Shown here in pieces: positions 26,698-34,976 of a DNA stretch of 64,000 bases. The notes beneath the pieces were generated by a model, which worked only from the letters and a program-made list of their open reading frames with translations, did no database searches and was not told the origin of the DNA. Position 1 is the first letter of the stretch, and every line of letters starts with the position of its first letter. The position numbers and the translations under genes were made by a program. This stretch comes from Pseudomonadota bacterium (GTDB lineage: Bacteria > Pseudomonadota > Alphaproteobacteria > Sphingomonadales > Sphingomonadaceae), in assembly GCA_023387085.1 (NCBI GenBank), contig JAEWIL010000047.1, forward strand, positions 1-64,000. Reading direction: 5' to 3'.

Positions 26698-27465
26698 TCA
26701 TACCGGCGTGTCATGGCCCCATTGCCGGGTAATGGCGCCATTCTCGCGCCGCACGGCGACCCAATCGCCACCGGCCAAGGCGTCATCCTCGATCAGATCG
26801 ATCACCGCCGCGGCGATATCTTCGGGCTGGCAGCGCTCGTTGTTGGCGAGGACCGGCGCCATCCAGTCCGCCGCGCGGTCGCCGCCGGTGGTATGCAGGA
26901 TCGGCGTATCGGTCAGGCCGGGAAGCACCGCCGCGACGCGGACATTCCATTCGTCTTTCAACGAAGCGCAGCAGCGGGTGAACATCATCACCCCCGCCTT
27001 GGTCGTCGCATACATCGCGTCGCGAAACCCCGCGCCCAGTGCAACGGTCGACACGGTGTTGACGATCACCCCGCCCCCGCGTGCGCGCATGGCCTGCGCC
27101 GCAACCTGCGTCGCGACGACCAGCGAGGTCAGGTTGATATCGACCACCCGGCCGATGCGATCGGTCGCCATCTCGGGAAACTGGTTCGCTCCCGATACGA
27201 CACCGGCATTATTGTGCAGGATGTCGACGTCGCCGTGCGCCGCAAACCAGGCCTCGGTCGCCGCGATATCGGCAAGATCGAGCCGGTGAACGCTCGCCCG
27301 GCCACCGCACGCCGCGACCAACCTCGCACTTTCCTCCAGTCCCGCCACGTCGATGTCGACCAGTGCGATGTCCGCCGCGCCGCGCTGGGCCAGCATCAGC
27401 GCGGTCGCGCGACCGATCCCCGACGCGGATCCGGTGACGATCGCATGCCTGCCCTTGATGTCCAT
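26698..27465 (-). CDS. Short-chain dehydrogenase/reductase
   Basis: 255-residue SDR. Cofactor motif TGSASGIGRAT (10-20), NNAGVVSG in the middle and the Tyr-x3-Lys pair in YATTKAG follow the classical layout; D37-I-D after the second strand suggests NAD(H) preference. GGGAGAGATT precedes the ATG. It would oxidise or reduce a hydroxyl/keto group of a pathway intermediate. Divergent from the second MFS carrier across operator B. Confidence 0.9.
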   Translation of the reverse strand: MDIKGRHAIVTGSASGIGRATALMLAQRGAADIALVDIDVAGLEESARLVAACGGRASVHRLDLADIAATEAWFAAHGDVDILHNNAGVVSGANQFPEMATDRIGRVVDINLTSLVVATQVAAQAMRARGGGVIVNTVSTVALGAGFRDAMYATTKAGVMMFTRCCASLKDEWNVRVAAVLPGLTDTPILHTTGGDRAADWMAPVLANNERCQPEDIAAAVIDLIEDDALAGGDWVAVRRENGAITRQWGHDTPV

Positions 27466-27515
27466 AATCTCTCTCCCGCTCGATGCTCCGATAATCGTAA
27501 AGCACGTTGACAGAT

Positions 27516-27535
27516 AAGCTTAACTATCTAAGTAT
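27516..27535. promoter_or_regulatory. Operator B, copy 4 (weaker)
   Basis: AAGCTTAA-CTAT-CTAAGTAT; the right half is identical to copy 2, the left half matches only 5 of 8. Same divergent-gap position, between the SDR and MFS genes. Confidence 0.5.
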
Positions 27536-27570
27536 TTTTGCGAAACAAGAATCGGATGTTGGAGAGAGCC

Positions 27571-28866
27571 GTGACGCAGACTGGCGTGATGGAAGCGGGC
27601 GCTGCGCCGGCCGCATATATACGCGCCGGGCGCCGCAATATTGCGCTGGCGATGCTGTTTGTCGTCGGCACGATCAATTTCGTCGACCGCCAGCTTCTCT
27701 CGGTGCTCGTCGAGCCCATCCGCGCCGAGATGCAATTCAGCGACACCCAGTTCGGCTTGCTGACCGGGCTCGCCTTCGCGCTTTTCTACGCCGCGATGGG
27801 GGTCCCTGTCGCAATGATCGCCGACCGCTGGAACCGCGTGAAACTCATCGGCGTCGCCTGCCTCGTCTGGAGCGGCTTCACCGCCGCCTGCGGCATGGTC
27901 TCGAATTTCTGGCAGCTCGCGCTGATGCGCTTCGGCGTCGGCGCGGGCGAGGCAGGCGACACCGCGCCGTCTCTGTCGGTGCTGGCAGACTATTTCCCGC
28001 CGGCCCAGCGTCCGCTCGTGTCCGGCATCTTCACGCTCAATGGCCCACTCGGTGTCTTTCTCGGCACATCCTTCGGCGCGTGGGCCGCCGCCGGCATCGG
28101 CTGGCGCAATGCCTTCATCGTTATCGGCGCGATCGGCGTGGTCATCGTGCCGCTTCTCCTGTGGCTCGTGCGCGAGCCGCCGCGCGGACAGATGGACACG
28201 CAGGGCGCGGCCGAAGACAGCCCGTCATTCGCCGAATGTTTCTCGGCCTTCGTCCGCCGCCGGTCGCTCCGCATGGTGATGATCAGCAGCGGCCTCGCCG
28301 CCTTCGTCAGCTATGGCATGCTGAACTGGATTCCCGCTTTTCTGATGCGCACGCAAAAGATGCCGATCGAGGCGCTGGGGACATGGTATGCGACCGGCGC
28401 AGGCATCACCTTCGGCGTCGGAATATTAGGCGGCGGCTGGCTAGTCAGCCGCTTCGCCGCCAGGTCGGCACGCGCCTATGGCAGCATTCCGGCCATCGCG
28501 ACAGCAGTCCTTGTTCCCGGCCTGATCGCGGCGCTGCTCGTCGATAGCTGGCAGGTGTCGCTGGCACTGATGCTGCTGCCGATGGCCGCCTGCACCGTCT
28601 ATGTCGCGCCTGCGCTGGCCCTCGTCCAGAATCTCACCACACCGCGATCGCGCGCCACGTCCGTGGCGCTGCTGATGCTGATGTTCAATATCGTCGGCCT
28701 CGGTCTCGGCCCGCTTTTTGCCGGCGCGGTCAGCGACGCATTGAAACCGGCTTATGGCGACGGAAGCCTCCGCTGGGCGCTGATCGCGCTCGTCCCTTTT
28801 GCTGTCGCCGCCGGCGTCGCTCAATTTGCCATGACGCGGCACCTCGACCAGGATTTTGCGGAATAA
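27571..28866 (+). CDS. MFS transporter, spinster-like
   Basis: About 431-residue 12-helix carrier related to the one at 15937-17283 (shared VDRQLLSVLVEPI and GVPVAMIADRWNRV). The start is not certain: GTG 27571 has GGAGAG 4 bases upstream and is preferred; ATG 27556 and TTG 27538 are alternatives, the latter abutting the operator. First gene of a run MFS, SnoaL-like, CMD-like, GST, VOC. Confidence 0.85.
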   Translation: MTQTGVMEAGAAPAAYIRAGRRNIALAMLFVVGTINFVDRQLLSVLVEPIRAEMQFSDTQFGLLTGLAFALFYAAMGVPVAMIADRWNRVKLIGVACLVWSGFTAACGMVSNFWQLALMRFGVGAGEAGDTAPSLSVLADYFPPAQRPLVSGIFTLNGPLGVFLGTSFGAWAAAGIGWRNAFIVIGAIGVVIVPLLLWLVREPPRGQMDTQGAAEDSPSFAECFSAFVRRRSLRMVMISSGLAAFVSYGMLNWIPAFLMRTQKMPIEALGTWYATGAGITFGVGILGGGWLVSRFAARSARAYGSIPAIATAVLVPGLIAALLVDSWQVSLALMLLPMAACTVYVAPALALVQNLTTPRSRATSVALLMLMFNIVGLGLGPLFAGAVSDALKPAYGDGSLRWALIALVPFAVAAGVAQFAMTRHLDQDFAE

Positions 28867-28885
28867 TCGATCGAAGGAGTAAGTG

Positions 28886-29281
28886 ATGAGCGAAGAGAAT
28901 GATATCCGCGCGATGGCGCAGCGCTTTTTCGATGCGATCGAACAGGGCGATATCGACACGATGTTGAACAGCTTCACCCCCGATGCCGAAATCTGGCACA
29001 ACACCGACGAACTGATCGTCACGCCGGCTCAGACCGCGCAAACGCTGGCCGGCATGGTCGCGCGGATCAAGGACCGCGAATATGCCGAGCGGCAGATCAG
29101 CGTCTTTCCCGGCGGCTTCGTTCAGCAACATGTTCTGAAGGGCAAGCGCGTCCACGACGACGGCGCCGTCCGCCTGCCCTGTGCGATTATCTGCAAGGTC
29201 GAGAACGGCAAGATCACGCGCCTCGACGAATATTTCGATTCGGCACATGTCGCCGAATTCCGCAAATTCTCGAACAGCTGA
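28886..29281 (+). CDS. NTF2/SnoaL-like small protein
   Basis: 131-residue cone-shaped-fold protein of the NTF2/SnoaL-like group, which includes limonene-epoxide hydrolase, ketosteroid isomerase and non-catalytic members. AQRFFDAIEQGDIDTMLNSF then DAEIWHNTDE and the C-terminal GKITRLDEYFDSAHV are typical. ATG 28886 has AAGGAG 6-7 bases upstream. An isomerase or hydrolase role is possible but not shown. Confidence 0.8.
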   Translation: MSEENDIRAMAQRFFDAIEQGDIDTMLNSFTPDAEIWHNTDELIVTPAQTAQTLAGMVARIKDREYAERQISVFPGGFVQQHVLKGKRVHDDGAVRLPCAIICKVENGKITRLDEYFDSAHVAEFRKFSNS

Positions 29282-29292
29282 GGAGAATAGCC

Positions 29293-29970
29293 ATGCCCGT
29301 CCTGCGCCAGGTTCCGCGCTCGGAAGTCACCGACGAGACCGTTCTCGCCTATTACGACCGCCTTTTCGGCGATCGCGATCCCGTTGCCGAGCCGGGCACC
29401 GCGACCGGTACGCCGGGCGACTGGTGGACCGTCTTTGCCCTGTCACCCGACATCTTCGAACATGCTGTGAAGGGCTTCGCGGTCTATCGCAACCCCGCGC
29501 GCACCATCGACCCGATCCTGCGCGAGCTCGGCCAGACTCGCGCCGGCTGGGTCAAGGGCAGCCAGTTCGTCTTCTCGCAACACTGCAAGTCGCTCCGCGG
29601 CCTTGGTTGCAGCGAGGAAAAGATCGCCGCGATCGCGCACTGGACCGTCGCCGACTGTTACAACGATCAGGAGCGCGCCGTCCTCGCCTATGCCGACTGC
29701 CTGAGCCAGGGCGGCGGACGCGTTCCGCTGGAGATATTCGACAAGCTCAGGACCTTCTGGAACGACGAGCAGATCTTGGAATTCACTTACATCACCTGCC
29801 TCTATGACATGCACGCCGTGATGACGCGCGCGCTGCGCATGGAATATGATGCCCGCGAAGATCCCATCGTCGAGGTCGCGGCGCCGGAAGGCTTCAACGC
29901 GGCGGATTTCCTGAGTGCCCCCCCGTCCGGCGCAGGGGTGAGCGCGCGCCACAATCGTCAACTTAGTTGA
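29293..29970 (+). CDS. Carboxymuconolactone decarboxylase/AhpD-like protein
   Basis: 225-residue protein of the CMD/AhpD fold: N-terminal extension, then FVFSQHCKSLRGLGCSEEKI, the region where AhpD has its proton-relay and Cys residues, and helical segments to about residue 190. The full AhpD C-x-x-C is not present, so peroxidase activity is unlikely; a role in ring or lactone chemistry is an inference. Its last codons overlap a 37-base palindrome. Confidence 0.75.
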   Translation: MPVLRQVPRSEVTDETVLAYYDRLFGDRDPVAEPGTATGTPGDWWTVFALSPDIFEHAVKGFAVYRNPARTIDPILRELGQTRAGWVKGSQFVFSQHCKSLRGLGCSEEKIAAIAHWTVADCYNDQERAVLAYADCLSQGGGRVPLEIFDKLRTFWNDEQILEFTYITCLYDMHAVMTRALRMEYDAREDPIVEVAAPEGFNAADFLSAPPSGAGVSARHNRQLS

Positions 29971-29982
29971 CAGTTGTGGCGC
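29946..29982. promoter_or_regulatory. 37-base near-perfect palindrome (operator or mRNA hairpin)
   Basis: Core GTCAACT-T-AGTTGAC at 29957-29971 is a perfect inverted repeat; the 11-base flanks on both sides pair at 9 of 11 positions, giving 18-base arms around one central T. It covers the CMD-like stop codon and precedes the GST gene by 31 bases. No T-run follows, so an operator for an internal promoter is at least as likely as a terminator. Confidence 0.55.
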
Positions 29983-30013
29983 TATATGCCATAAGACTCG
30001 CGGAGAGGATCGT

Positions 30014-30631
30014 ATGAGATTCTATAATAGCGTCGGCCCCAACCCGCGCGTCGTGACGATGTTCATGGCCGAAAAGGGTATCGAGATTCCCGAGGTCGTG
30101 ATCGACCTGCGCGGCGGCGAAAACCGGCGCGCTCCCTATAATGTGGATGTGAATCCCGCGGGTCAGACCCCGGCGCTGGAACTCGACGACGGATCGGTGC
30201 TGACCGAGATCACCGCGATTTGCGAATATCTGGAAGAGCGCTTCCCCGCCCCCGCCCTGATCGGCACGACGGCCGAAGAGCGCGCGAGGACGCGGATGTG
30301 GACCCGGCGCATCGATATCAAGATCTGCGAACCGCTGACCAATGGCTTCCGCTTCGCGGAGGGGCTACCACTGTTCGAGCCGCGCATGCGCTGCCTCCCC
30401 GAGGCGGCCGAGGGGCTGAAGGCTGTCGCGCAGGACGGGATCCGCTGGCTCGATCCGCTGATCGCGGACCGCGATTATCTTGCCGGCGACCGGCTGACCC
30501 TCGCCGACATCATGCTCTTCGTCTTTCTCGATTTCGGCGCGTCGGTCGGGCAACCCGTCGACCCCGCCAACACCCATGTCACGCGCTGGTACAACCGGAT
30601 GAAGGATCGACCGAGCGCCAACAGCAATTGA
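30014..30631 (+). CDS. Glutathione S-transferase family protein
   Basis: 205-residue GST, third in the region. MRFYNSVGPNPRVVTMFMAEKG, NPAGQTPALELDDGSVLTEI and CEYLEERFP mark the N-domain; LADIMLFVFLDFG is the usual C-domain motif. It resembles bacterial Gtt-like GSTs. GGAGAGGATC precedes the ATG. Fourteen bases before the VOC gene, so the two are cotranscribed. Confidence 0.88.
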   Translation: MRFYNSVGPNPRVVTMFMAEKGIEIPEVVIDLRGGENRRAPYNVDVNPAGQTPALELDDGSVLTEITAICEYLEERFPAPALIGTTAEERARTRMWTRRIDIKICEPLTNGFRFAEGLPLFEPRMRCLPEAAEGLKAVAQDGIRWLDPLIADRDYLAGDRLTLADIMLFVFLDFGASVGQPVDPANTHVTRWYNRMKDRPSANSN

Positions 30632-30644
30632 TAAAAGGAGACGG

Positions 30645-31238
30645 ATGATGGCTGCAAACAACGAGTTCGAGTTCCTCGGCGTCAACCATTTGGCGCTAGT
30701 CTGCAAGGATATGGCGAAGACGGTCGAATTTTATCGCGACGTCCTCGGCATGCCGCTGACGAAGACGATCGACCTGCCGGGCGGACGCGGTCAGCATTTC
30801 TTCTTCGACATCGGCAATGGCGACAGCCTGGCCTTCTTCTGGTTCCCGAACGCACCGGAAGCCGTTCCCGGCGTCTCGGCGCCCGCGGCGCTTCCGACGA
30901 AGGGTAGCTTCGTGTCGGCGCACGGATCGATGAACCACATCGCGATCAACGTGCGCGCCGAGAAATTCGACGAATATTATCAGCGTCTGGTCGACAAGGG
31001 CGTCGATGTTACCCCGATCCTGAACCACGACAATTCGCCGACGCAGTCGTCGCCCGTCATGAATGACGATGTTTTCGTCCGCTCGGTCTATTTCTTCGAT
31101 CCCGACGGCGTCTGCCTGGAGTTCGCCGCGTGGACGAAGGTTTTCGACGAAAGCGACGTCGCACACGATCCGGTGCGGGCCGACGGCACGAAGCTGGAAG
31201 GCTTCATTACCGGTCGCACACCGGTCCCCGCTGAATAG
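30645..31238 (+). CDS. VOC (glyoxalase/dioxygenase-fold) family protein
   Basis: 197-residue vicinal-oxygen-chelate protein. FLGVNHLALVCKDMAKTVEFY gives the first metal His, SMNHIAINV the second and YFFDPDGVCLEFAAW the Glu, so a mononuclear metal site is complete. Possible activities are ring-cleavage dioxygenase, isomerase or lyase; the sequence does not decide. AAAGGAG upstream; a strong terminator follows. Confidence 0.85.
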   Translation: MMAANNEFEFLGVNHLALVCKDMAKTVEFYRDVLGMPLTKTIDLPGGRGQHFFFDIGNGDSLAFFWFPNAPEAVPGVSAPAALPTKGSFVSAHGSMNHIAINVRAEKFDEYYQRLVDKGVDVTPILNHDNSPTQSSPVMNDDVFVRSVYFFDPDGVCLEFAAWTKVFDESDVAHDPVRADGTKLEGFITGRTPVPAE

Positions 31239-31270
31239 ACTGTTCCAAGGGTACCATTGGAACCCCTCTT

Positions 31271-31299
31271 GGCCCGGCGTCGCGCCGGGCCGTCTTTTT
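31271..31299 (+). terminator. Rho-independent terminator
   Basis: GGCCCGGC (31271-31278) pairs with GCCGGGCC (31284-31291), followed by GTCTTTTTG. It closes the MFS-SnoaL-CMD-GST-VOC transcript and separates the catabolic cluster from the stress island. Confidence 0.8.
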
Positions 31300-31406
31300 G
31301 CGCGGCAGGTATATATGCCGTATGGCTCGCCACTTGGAAGCTGCCGGTGGCGGCCGGCCCGTGATCGGCTCGGAACCCTGCCGCCGATCCGCGGGTATGA
31401 AGCATC

Positions 31407-32093
31407 ATGCAGCTTCTGGACCCGGATCTCATCTGGCCGATGGCCGGCGCGATCGTCGCCGGGGCGATCATCGGCGCCGAACGCGAGTATCGCGCCAGTC
31501 CGGCGGGCCTTCGTACCCATATCCTCGTTGCCCTGTCCTGCTGTCTCCTGATGCTGTCGGCCGTGCACCAGATGGAATGGCTGAACGATGCCCCGGCAGA
31601 GGTCATTCGAATTGACCCCGTCCGCATGGCGCACGGCATATTGACCGGCGTCGGCTTCCTGTGCGGCGGGGTCATCTTTCGCGAACGGCTTAATGTCCGC
31701 GGGCTGACCACGGCGGCCTCGCTCTGGATGACATCGACACTCGGGATCCTGTTCGGGATCGGCTTCCACGAACTGGCGGTGTTCGGAGCCGTTACGACCG
31801 TGCTTGTCCTCGCAGCCGTCGGCTTCACCGAGCGGCATGCGCCGCAGCGGCGGGTTGTGCACATCAGCGCCCGGTACGATCGCCGGACAGGTGTTGGCGT
31901 AGCAGACTTCAGGAAGCTTCTTGACGACCACGGGATGAAGGCGATTACCGTCGAGGAGCAACTCGACCGGGATGTGCTGACCTTCTCCGCCATCGCCAAC
32001 GACTATGAGGAAGAGCGTGCCCGTGCGCTTGTCGCTGCGTGGTCGCAGGACGCGTCGCTGCGCGGGTATGAAGTAAGGCCGCAGCAACCCTGA
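31407..32093 (+). CDS. MgtC/SapB family membrane protein
   Basis: 228-residue protein. The N-terminal 130 residues hold 4 hydrophobic segments with the family's GAIIGAEREYR and GVGFLCGGVIF motifs, and the cytosolic C-domain (about 150-228) looks ACT-like. MgtC proteins are linked to magnesium limitation and ATP synthase control in pathogens, but similarly named proteins have varied roles. First of a plus-strand group ending with catalase. Confidence 0.85.
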   Translation: MQLLDPDLIWPMAGAIVAGAIIGAEREYRASPAGLRTHILVALSCCLLMLSAVHQMEWLNDAPAEVIRIDPVRMAHGILTGVGFLCGGVIFRERLNVRGLTTAASLWMTSTLGILFGIGFHELAVFGAVTTVLVLAAVGFTERHAPQRRVVHISARYDRRTGVGVADFRKLLDDHGMKAITVEEQLDRDVLTFSAIANDYEEERARALVAAWSQDASLRGYEVRPQQP

Positions 32094-32223
32094 TCCGATG
32101 CGCTCGCGGAGTGCCGCTAACATGGGATAAGAGCCAAGGAGATCAGCGATCTCTTTTCGACCGAAGATGCAACCCCCGGGCCGTTCCGGGAGTCGATGTC
32201 CCCGGAAGCGAAAGGAGAACATC

Positions 32224-32505
32224 ATGGCAAGTTCGACAGCGAAAGGCTTCGGGTTCGGCAAGATCTTGGGGGCAGCAACGCTGGGCGCGCTGTTCTGGTT
32301 CACGCGCAAGCCCAAACTCCAGGCGTCAAAGGATGAGGGGCACAGCGCCGCTTTCGCCGATGGCGAAACCCATTCGGAGAATTTCGACCAGACACGGTCT
32401 GCCGGACCCGAAGCCATGCGCGACGATGTGAAACGTCCATGGGAAAATGTCGATCAGGCGTCGGATGAGTCCTTTCCCGCGAGCGACCCGCCCGCAACCT
32501 ATTGA
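32224..32505 (+). CDS. Small conserved hypothetical protein with SDESFPASDPP tail
   Basis: 93-residue protein: one short hydrophobic stretch (about 9-26), a polar middle, and the C-terminal motif VDQASDESFPASDPPATY. That acidic, proline-rich tail recurs in many small alphaproteobacterial stress proteins of unknown function. ATG 32224 has GAAAGGAGAA upstream. It ends 11 bases before the next small gene and probably shares its message with catalase. Confidence 0.75.
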   Translation: MASSTAKGFGFGKILGAATLGALFWFTRKPKLQASKDEGHSAAFADGETHSENFDQTRSAGPEAMRDDVKRPWENVDQASDESFPASDPPATY

Positions 32506-32516
32506 GAGGCGCTGAG

Positions 32517-32765
32517 ATGCCCGACCGCGCGAGGTTCAGCTACAGCCTTCAGTTTGACGATGACGGCATCGGGCTCCCGAAACGTGTCGAGTTCGAAGCG
32601 ACCAGCGCCGGCGCCGCCCTCGAAATTGCCGAAGAACAATGCAACGGCCGATGGGCCGTTCTCCTCTGCGAGGGCGCGGTGCTCTGCCGGGTCGGCCGCA
32701 GCGCGGGAGCCTGGATGATCTCCGCCCACCCTGCTTCTCACGATTTTCATGAAGGATCTAGATGA
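32517..32765 (+). CDS. DUF6894-like small protein
   Basis: 82-residue protein with a beta-rich N-half ([20 protein letters not shown]) and a following Ala-rich helix, as in DUF6894-type proteins. ATG 32517 is preferred over the upstream TTG since GAGAGG sits between them. Its TGA overlaps the catalase ATG (ATGA), so translation is coupled. Function unknown; a relative is at 46056-46316. Confidence 0.65.
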   Translation: MPDRARFSYSLQFDDDGIGLPKRVEFEATSAGAALEIAEEQCNGRWAVLLCEGAVLCRVGRSAGAWMISAHPASHDFHEGSR

Positions 32766-34936
32766 TGGCCCGAGCAGCGAACTCGAAAACCCGATCGGCG
32801 CCGAGCGGTCGATCGAACAAAACCGCGCAATCGGCTCCTGCGCCCGGCGCGGCGAACTATGACGAGACGCGCGGAGCAGGCGATGAAACCCATCAGTCGA
32901 CGCGCGATCCTGCTCATACGCTCACCACCCAGCAAGGCCATCCGGTCGCCGACGACCAGAACAGCCTCCGTGCCGGGCCGGGCGGCCCGACCTTGCTTGA
33001 GGATTTCATTCTCCGCGAGAAAATCTTCCATTTCGACCATGAACGCATTCCCGAACGGGTGGTGCACGCGCGTGGCTATGGCGCGCATGGGCGCTTCGTA
33101 CTCAATAAGTCTCTGGCGCGTTATACGACCGCCGATGTGCTCAGCGCCGCCGGCGAAGAAACCGAGGTCTTCGTCCGCTTTTCGACCGTAGCGGGCCGGG
33201 CGGGATCGTTCGATCTTGCCCGCGACGTGCGCGGGTTCGCGGTGAAATTCTATACCCGGCAGGGAAATTGGGATCTTGTCGGCAACAATATTCCCGTTTT
33301 CTTCATTCAGGATGCGATCAAATTTCCGGACTTGGTCCACAGCGTCAAGGAAGAGCCGGATCGCGCCTTTCCCCAGGCGCAGTCGGCCCATGACAATTAC
33401 TGGGATTTCGCGTCACTGATGCCCGAGGCGTGGCATATGGTGATGTGGCAGATGTCCGACCGCGCCATTCCCCGGTCCTACCGGACAATGGAGGGCTTCG
33501 GAGTGCATAGCTTCCGGCTCGTCAACGCAAAGGGCGAGTCCCATTTCGTCAAATTCCACTGGAAGCCGCGACAAGGCTTGCAGTCGGTGCTTTGGAACGA
33601 GGCGGTCAAGATCAACGGCGCCGACCCTGACTTTCACAGGCGCGACCTGTGGGAAGCCATCGAGCGTGGCGATTTCCCGCAATGGGATCTGGGCGTCCAG
33701 ATTTTCGACGAGAAGACGGCCGACAGCCTGCCTTTCGATCATCTCGATGCGACCAAGCTGATTCCGGAGGAGCTTGTGCCCGTCGACCTTGTCGGCACGC
33801 TTACGCTCGATCGCAACGTCGATAATTTCTTCGCCGAAACCGAACAGGTCGCTTTCTGCACACAAAATGTGCCCCCGGGTATCGATTTCAGCGAGGACCC
33901 TCTGCTTGCGGGCCGCAACTTCTCCTATCTCGACACTCAGCTCAAAAGGCTGGGCAGTCCGAATTTCACCCATATTCCGATCAACGCGCCGCGCTGCCCC
34001 GTGATGCATTTTCAGCAGGACGGTCATATGGCGATGATTAATCCCAAGGGCCGGGCCAACTACGAACCGAACAGCTGGGGCGCCGAGAGCGGACCGCGCG
34101 AGAATCCCGGCATCGGGCACAAGAGCTATGCCGCGCCGCTCGATGGCGTGAAGCAGCGGATTCGCTCCGAAACCTTTTCCGATCATTATAGCCAGGCGCG
34201 CCAATTCTATATCAGTCAGCTGCCGATCGAGCAGAAACATATCGGCGATGCCTTGGTCTTCGAACTCAGCAAGGTGCAGCGCCCCGATATCCGCGCGCGC
34301 GCCGTTTCACACCTGCGCAACATCGACGAAGATCTCGCCGCCACGGTGGCCGACGGCTTGGGCCTCCCGCTCCCGGACCCTGCGAAGGCCGCGAAACCGA
34401 CGCTCGATCTCGATGCGTCGGCGCGGCTATCGATCCTTGCCAACGGCCCGGCGAGCTTCAAGGGCCGCAAGCTCGGAATAGTGCTGACCGACGGCAGCAA
34501 CGCCGATCTGTTTCAGGCGCTTGTCAGCGCGGCCGAGAAGGCCGGCGCGACCGTCGAATTGGTTGCGCCGCGGATCGGCGGAGTGGTACTCGACAAGGGT
34601 TCCCATATTCCCGCGGACCAGAAGATCGACGGCGGCCCTTCGGTGCTTTATGATGCGGTGGCCGTGCTGCCGTCGGAAGACGGCGCCGCGCTGCTGGCGG
34701 CCGACGCGCCCTCCAGGGACTTCGTCTCCGACGCCTTCGCGCATTGCAAGTTCATTGCCTATAGTGCCGCCGCAGGCGCGCTGTTCGACGAAGCGCGCAT
34801 TCCGCCGGAGAAGGACGAGGGCTTCTTCCTTCTGAAGTCAGCCAAGGATGCGAAGGCCTTCATCGAAGCCTGCGCGGCGCTTCGTTTCTGGGCGCGCGAA
34901 TTGACAGTCGACCTCGACGCCGCCGTAGCGGGCTAA
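32762..34936 (+). CDS. katE: Large-subunit monofunctional catalase (HPII type)
   Basis: 724-residue clade-2 catalase converting hydrogen peroxide to water and oxygen. The distal haem His is H102 in [12 protein letters not shown], the distal Asn in [12 protein letters not shown], and the proximal Tyr in RNFSYLDTQ near residue 389. Beyond about 560 a flavodoxin-like C-terminal domain ([17 protein letters not shown]...) marks the large HPII type. Coupled by ATGA overlap to the DUF6894-like gene. Gene name follows the family. Confidence 0.93.
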   Translation: MMARAANSKTRSAPSGRSNKTAQSAPAPGAANYDETRGAGDETHQSTRDPAHTLTTQQGHPVADDQNSLRAGPGGPTLLEDFILREKIFHFDHERIPERVVHARGYGAHGRFVLNKSLARYTTADVLSAAGEETEVFVRFSTVAGRAGSFDLARDVRGFAVKFYTRQGNWDLVGNNIPVFFIQDAIKFPDLVHSVKEEPDRAFPQAQSAHDNYWDFASLMPEAWHMVMWQMSDRAIPRSYRTMEGFGVHSFRLVNAKGESHFVKFHWKPRQGLQSVLWNEAVKINGADPDFHRRDLWEAIERGDFPQWDLGVQIFDEKTADSLPFDHLDATKLIPEELVPVDLVGTLTLDRNVDNFFAETEQVAFCTQNVPPGIDFSEDPLLAGRNFSYLDTQLKRLGSPNFTHIPINAPRCPVMHFQQDGHMAMINPKGRANYEPNSWGAESGPRENPGIGHKSYAAPLDGVKQRIRSETFSDHYSQARQFYISQLPIEQKHIGDALVFELSKVQRPDIRARAVSHLRNIDEDLAATVADGLGLPLPDPAKAAKPTLDLDASARLSILANGPASFKGRKLGIVLTDGSNADLFQALVSAAEKAGATVELVAPRIGGVVLDKGSHIPADQKIDGGPSVLYDAVAVLPSEDGAALLAADAPSRDFVSDAFAHCKFIAYSAAAGALFDEARIPPEKDEGFFLLKSAKDAKAFIEACAALRFWARELTVDLDAAVAG

Positions 34937-34976
34937 AGAAAGTCCGGTCGGGCCGGAGTATCGGTGTCAACCCGGA

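Noticed and set aside
31372..31398. GGAAC upstream of the MgtC-like gene as an EcfG -35
   Set aside because: No CGTT or near match occurs 16-17 bases downstream.
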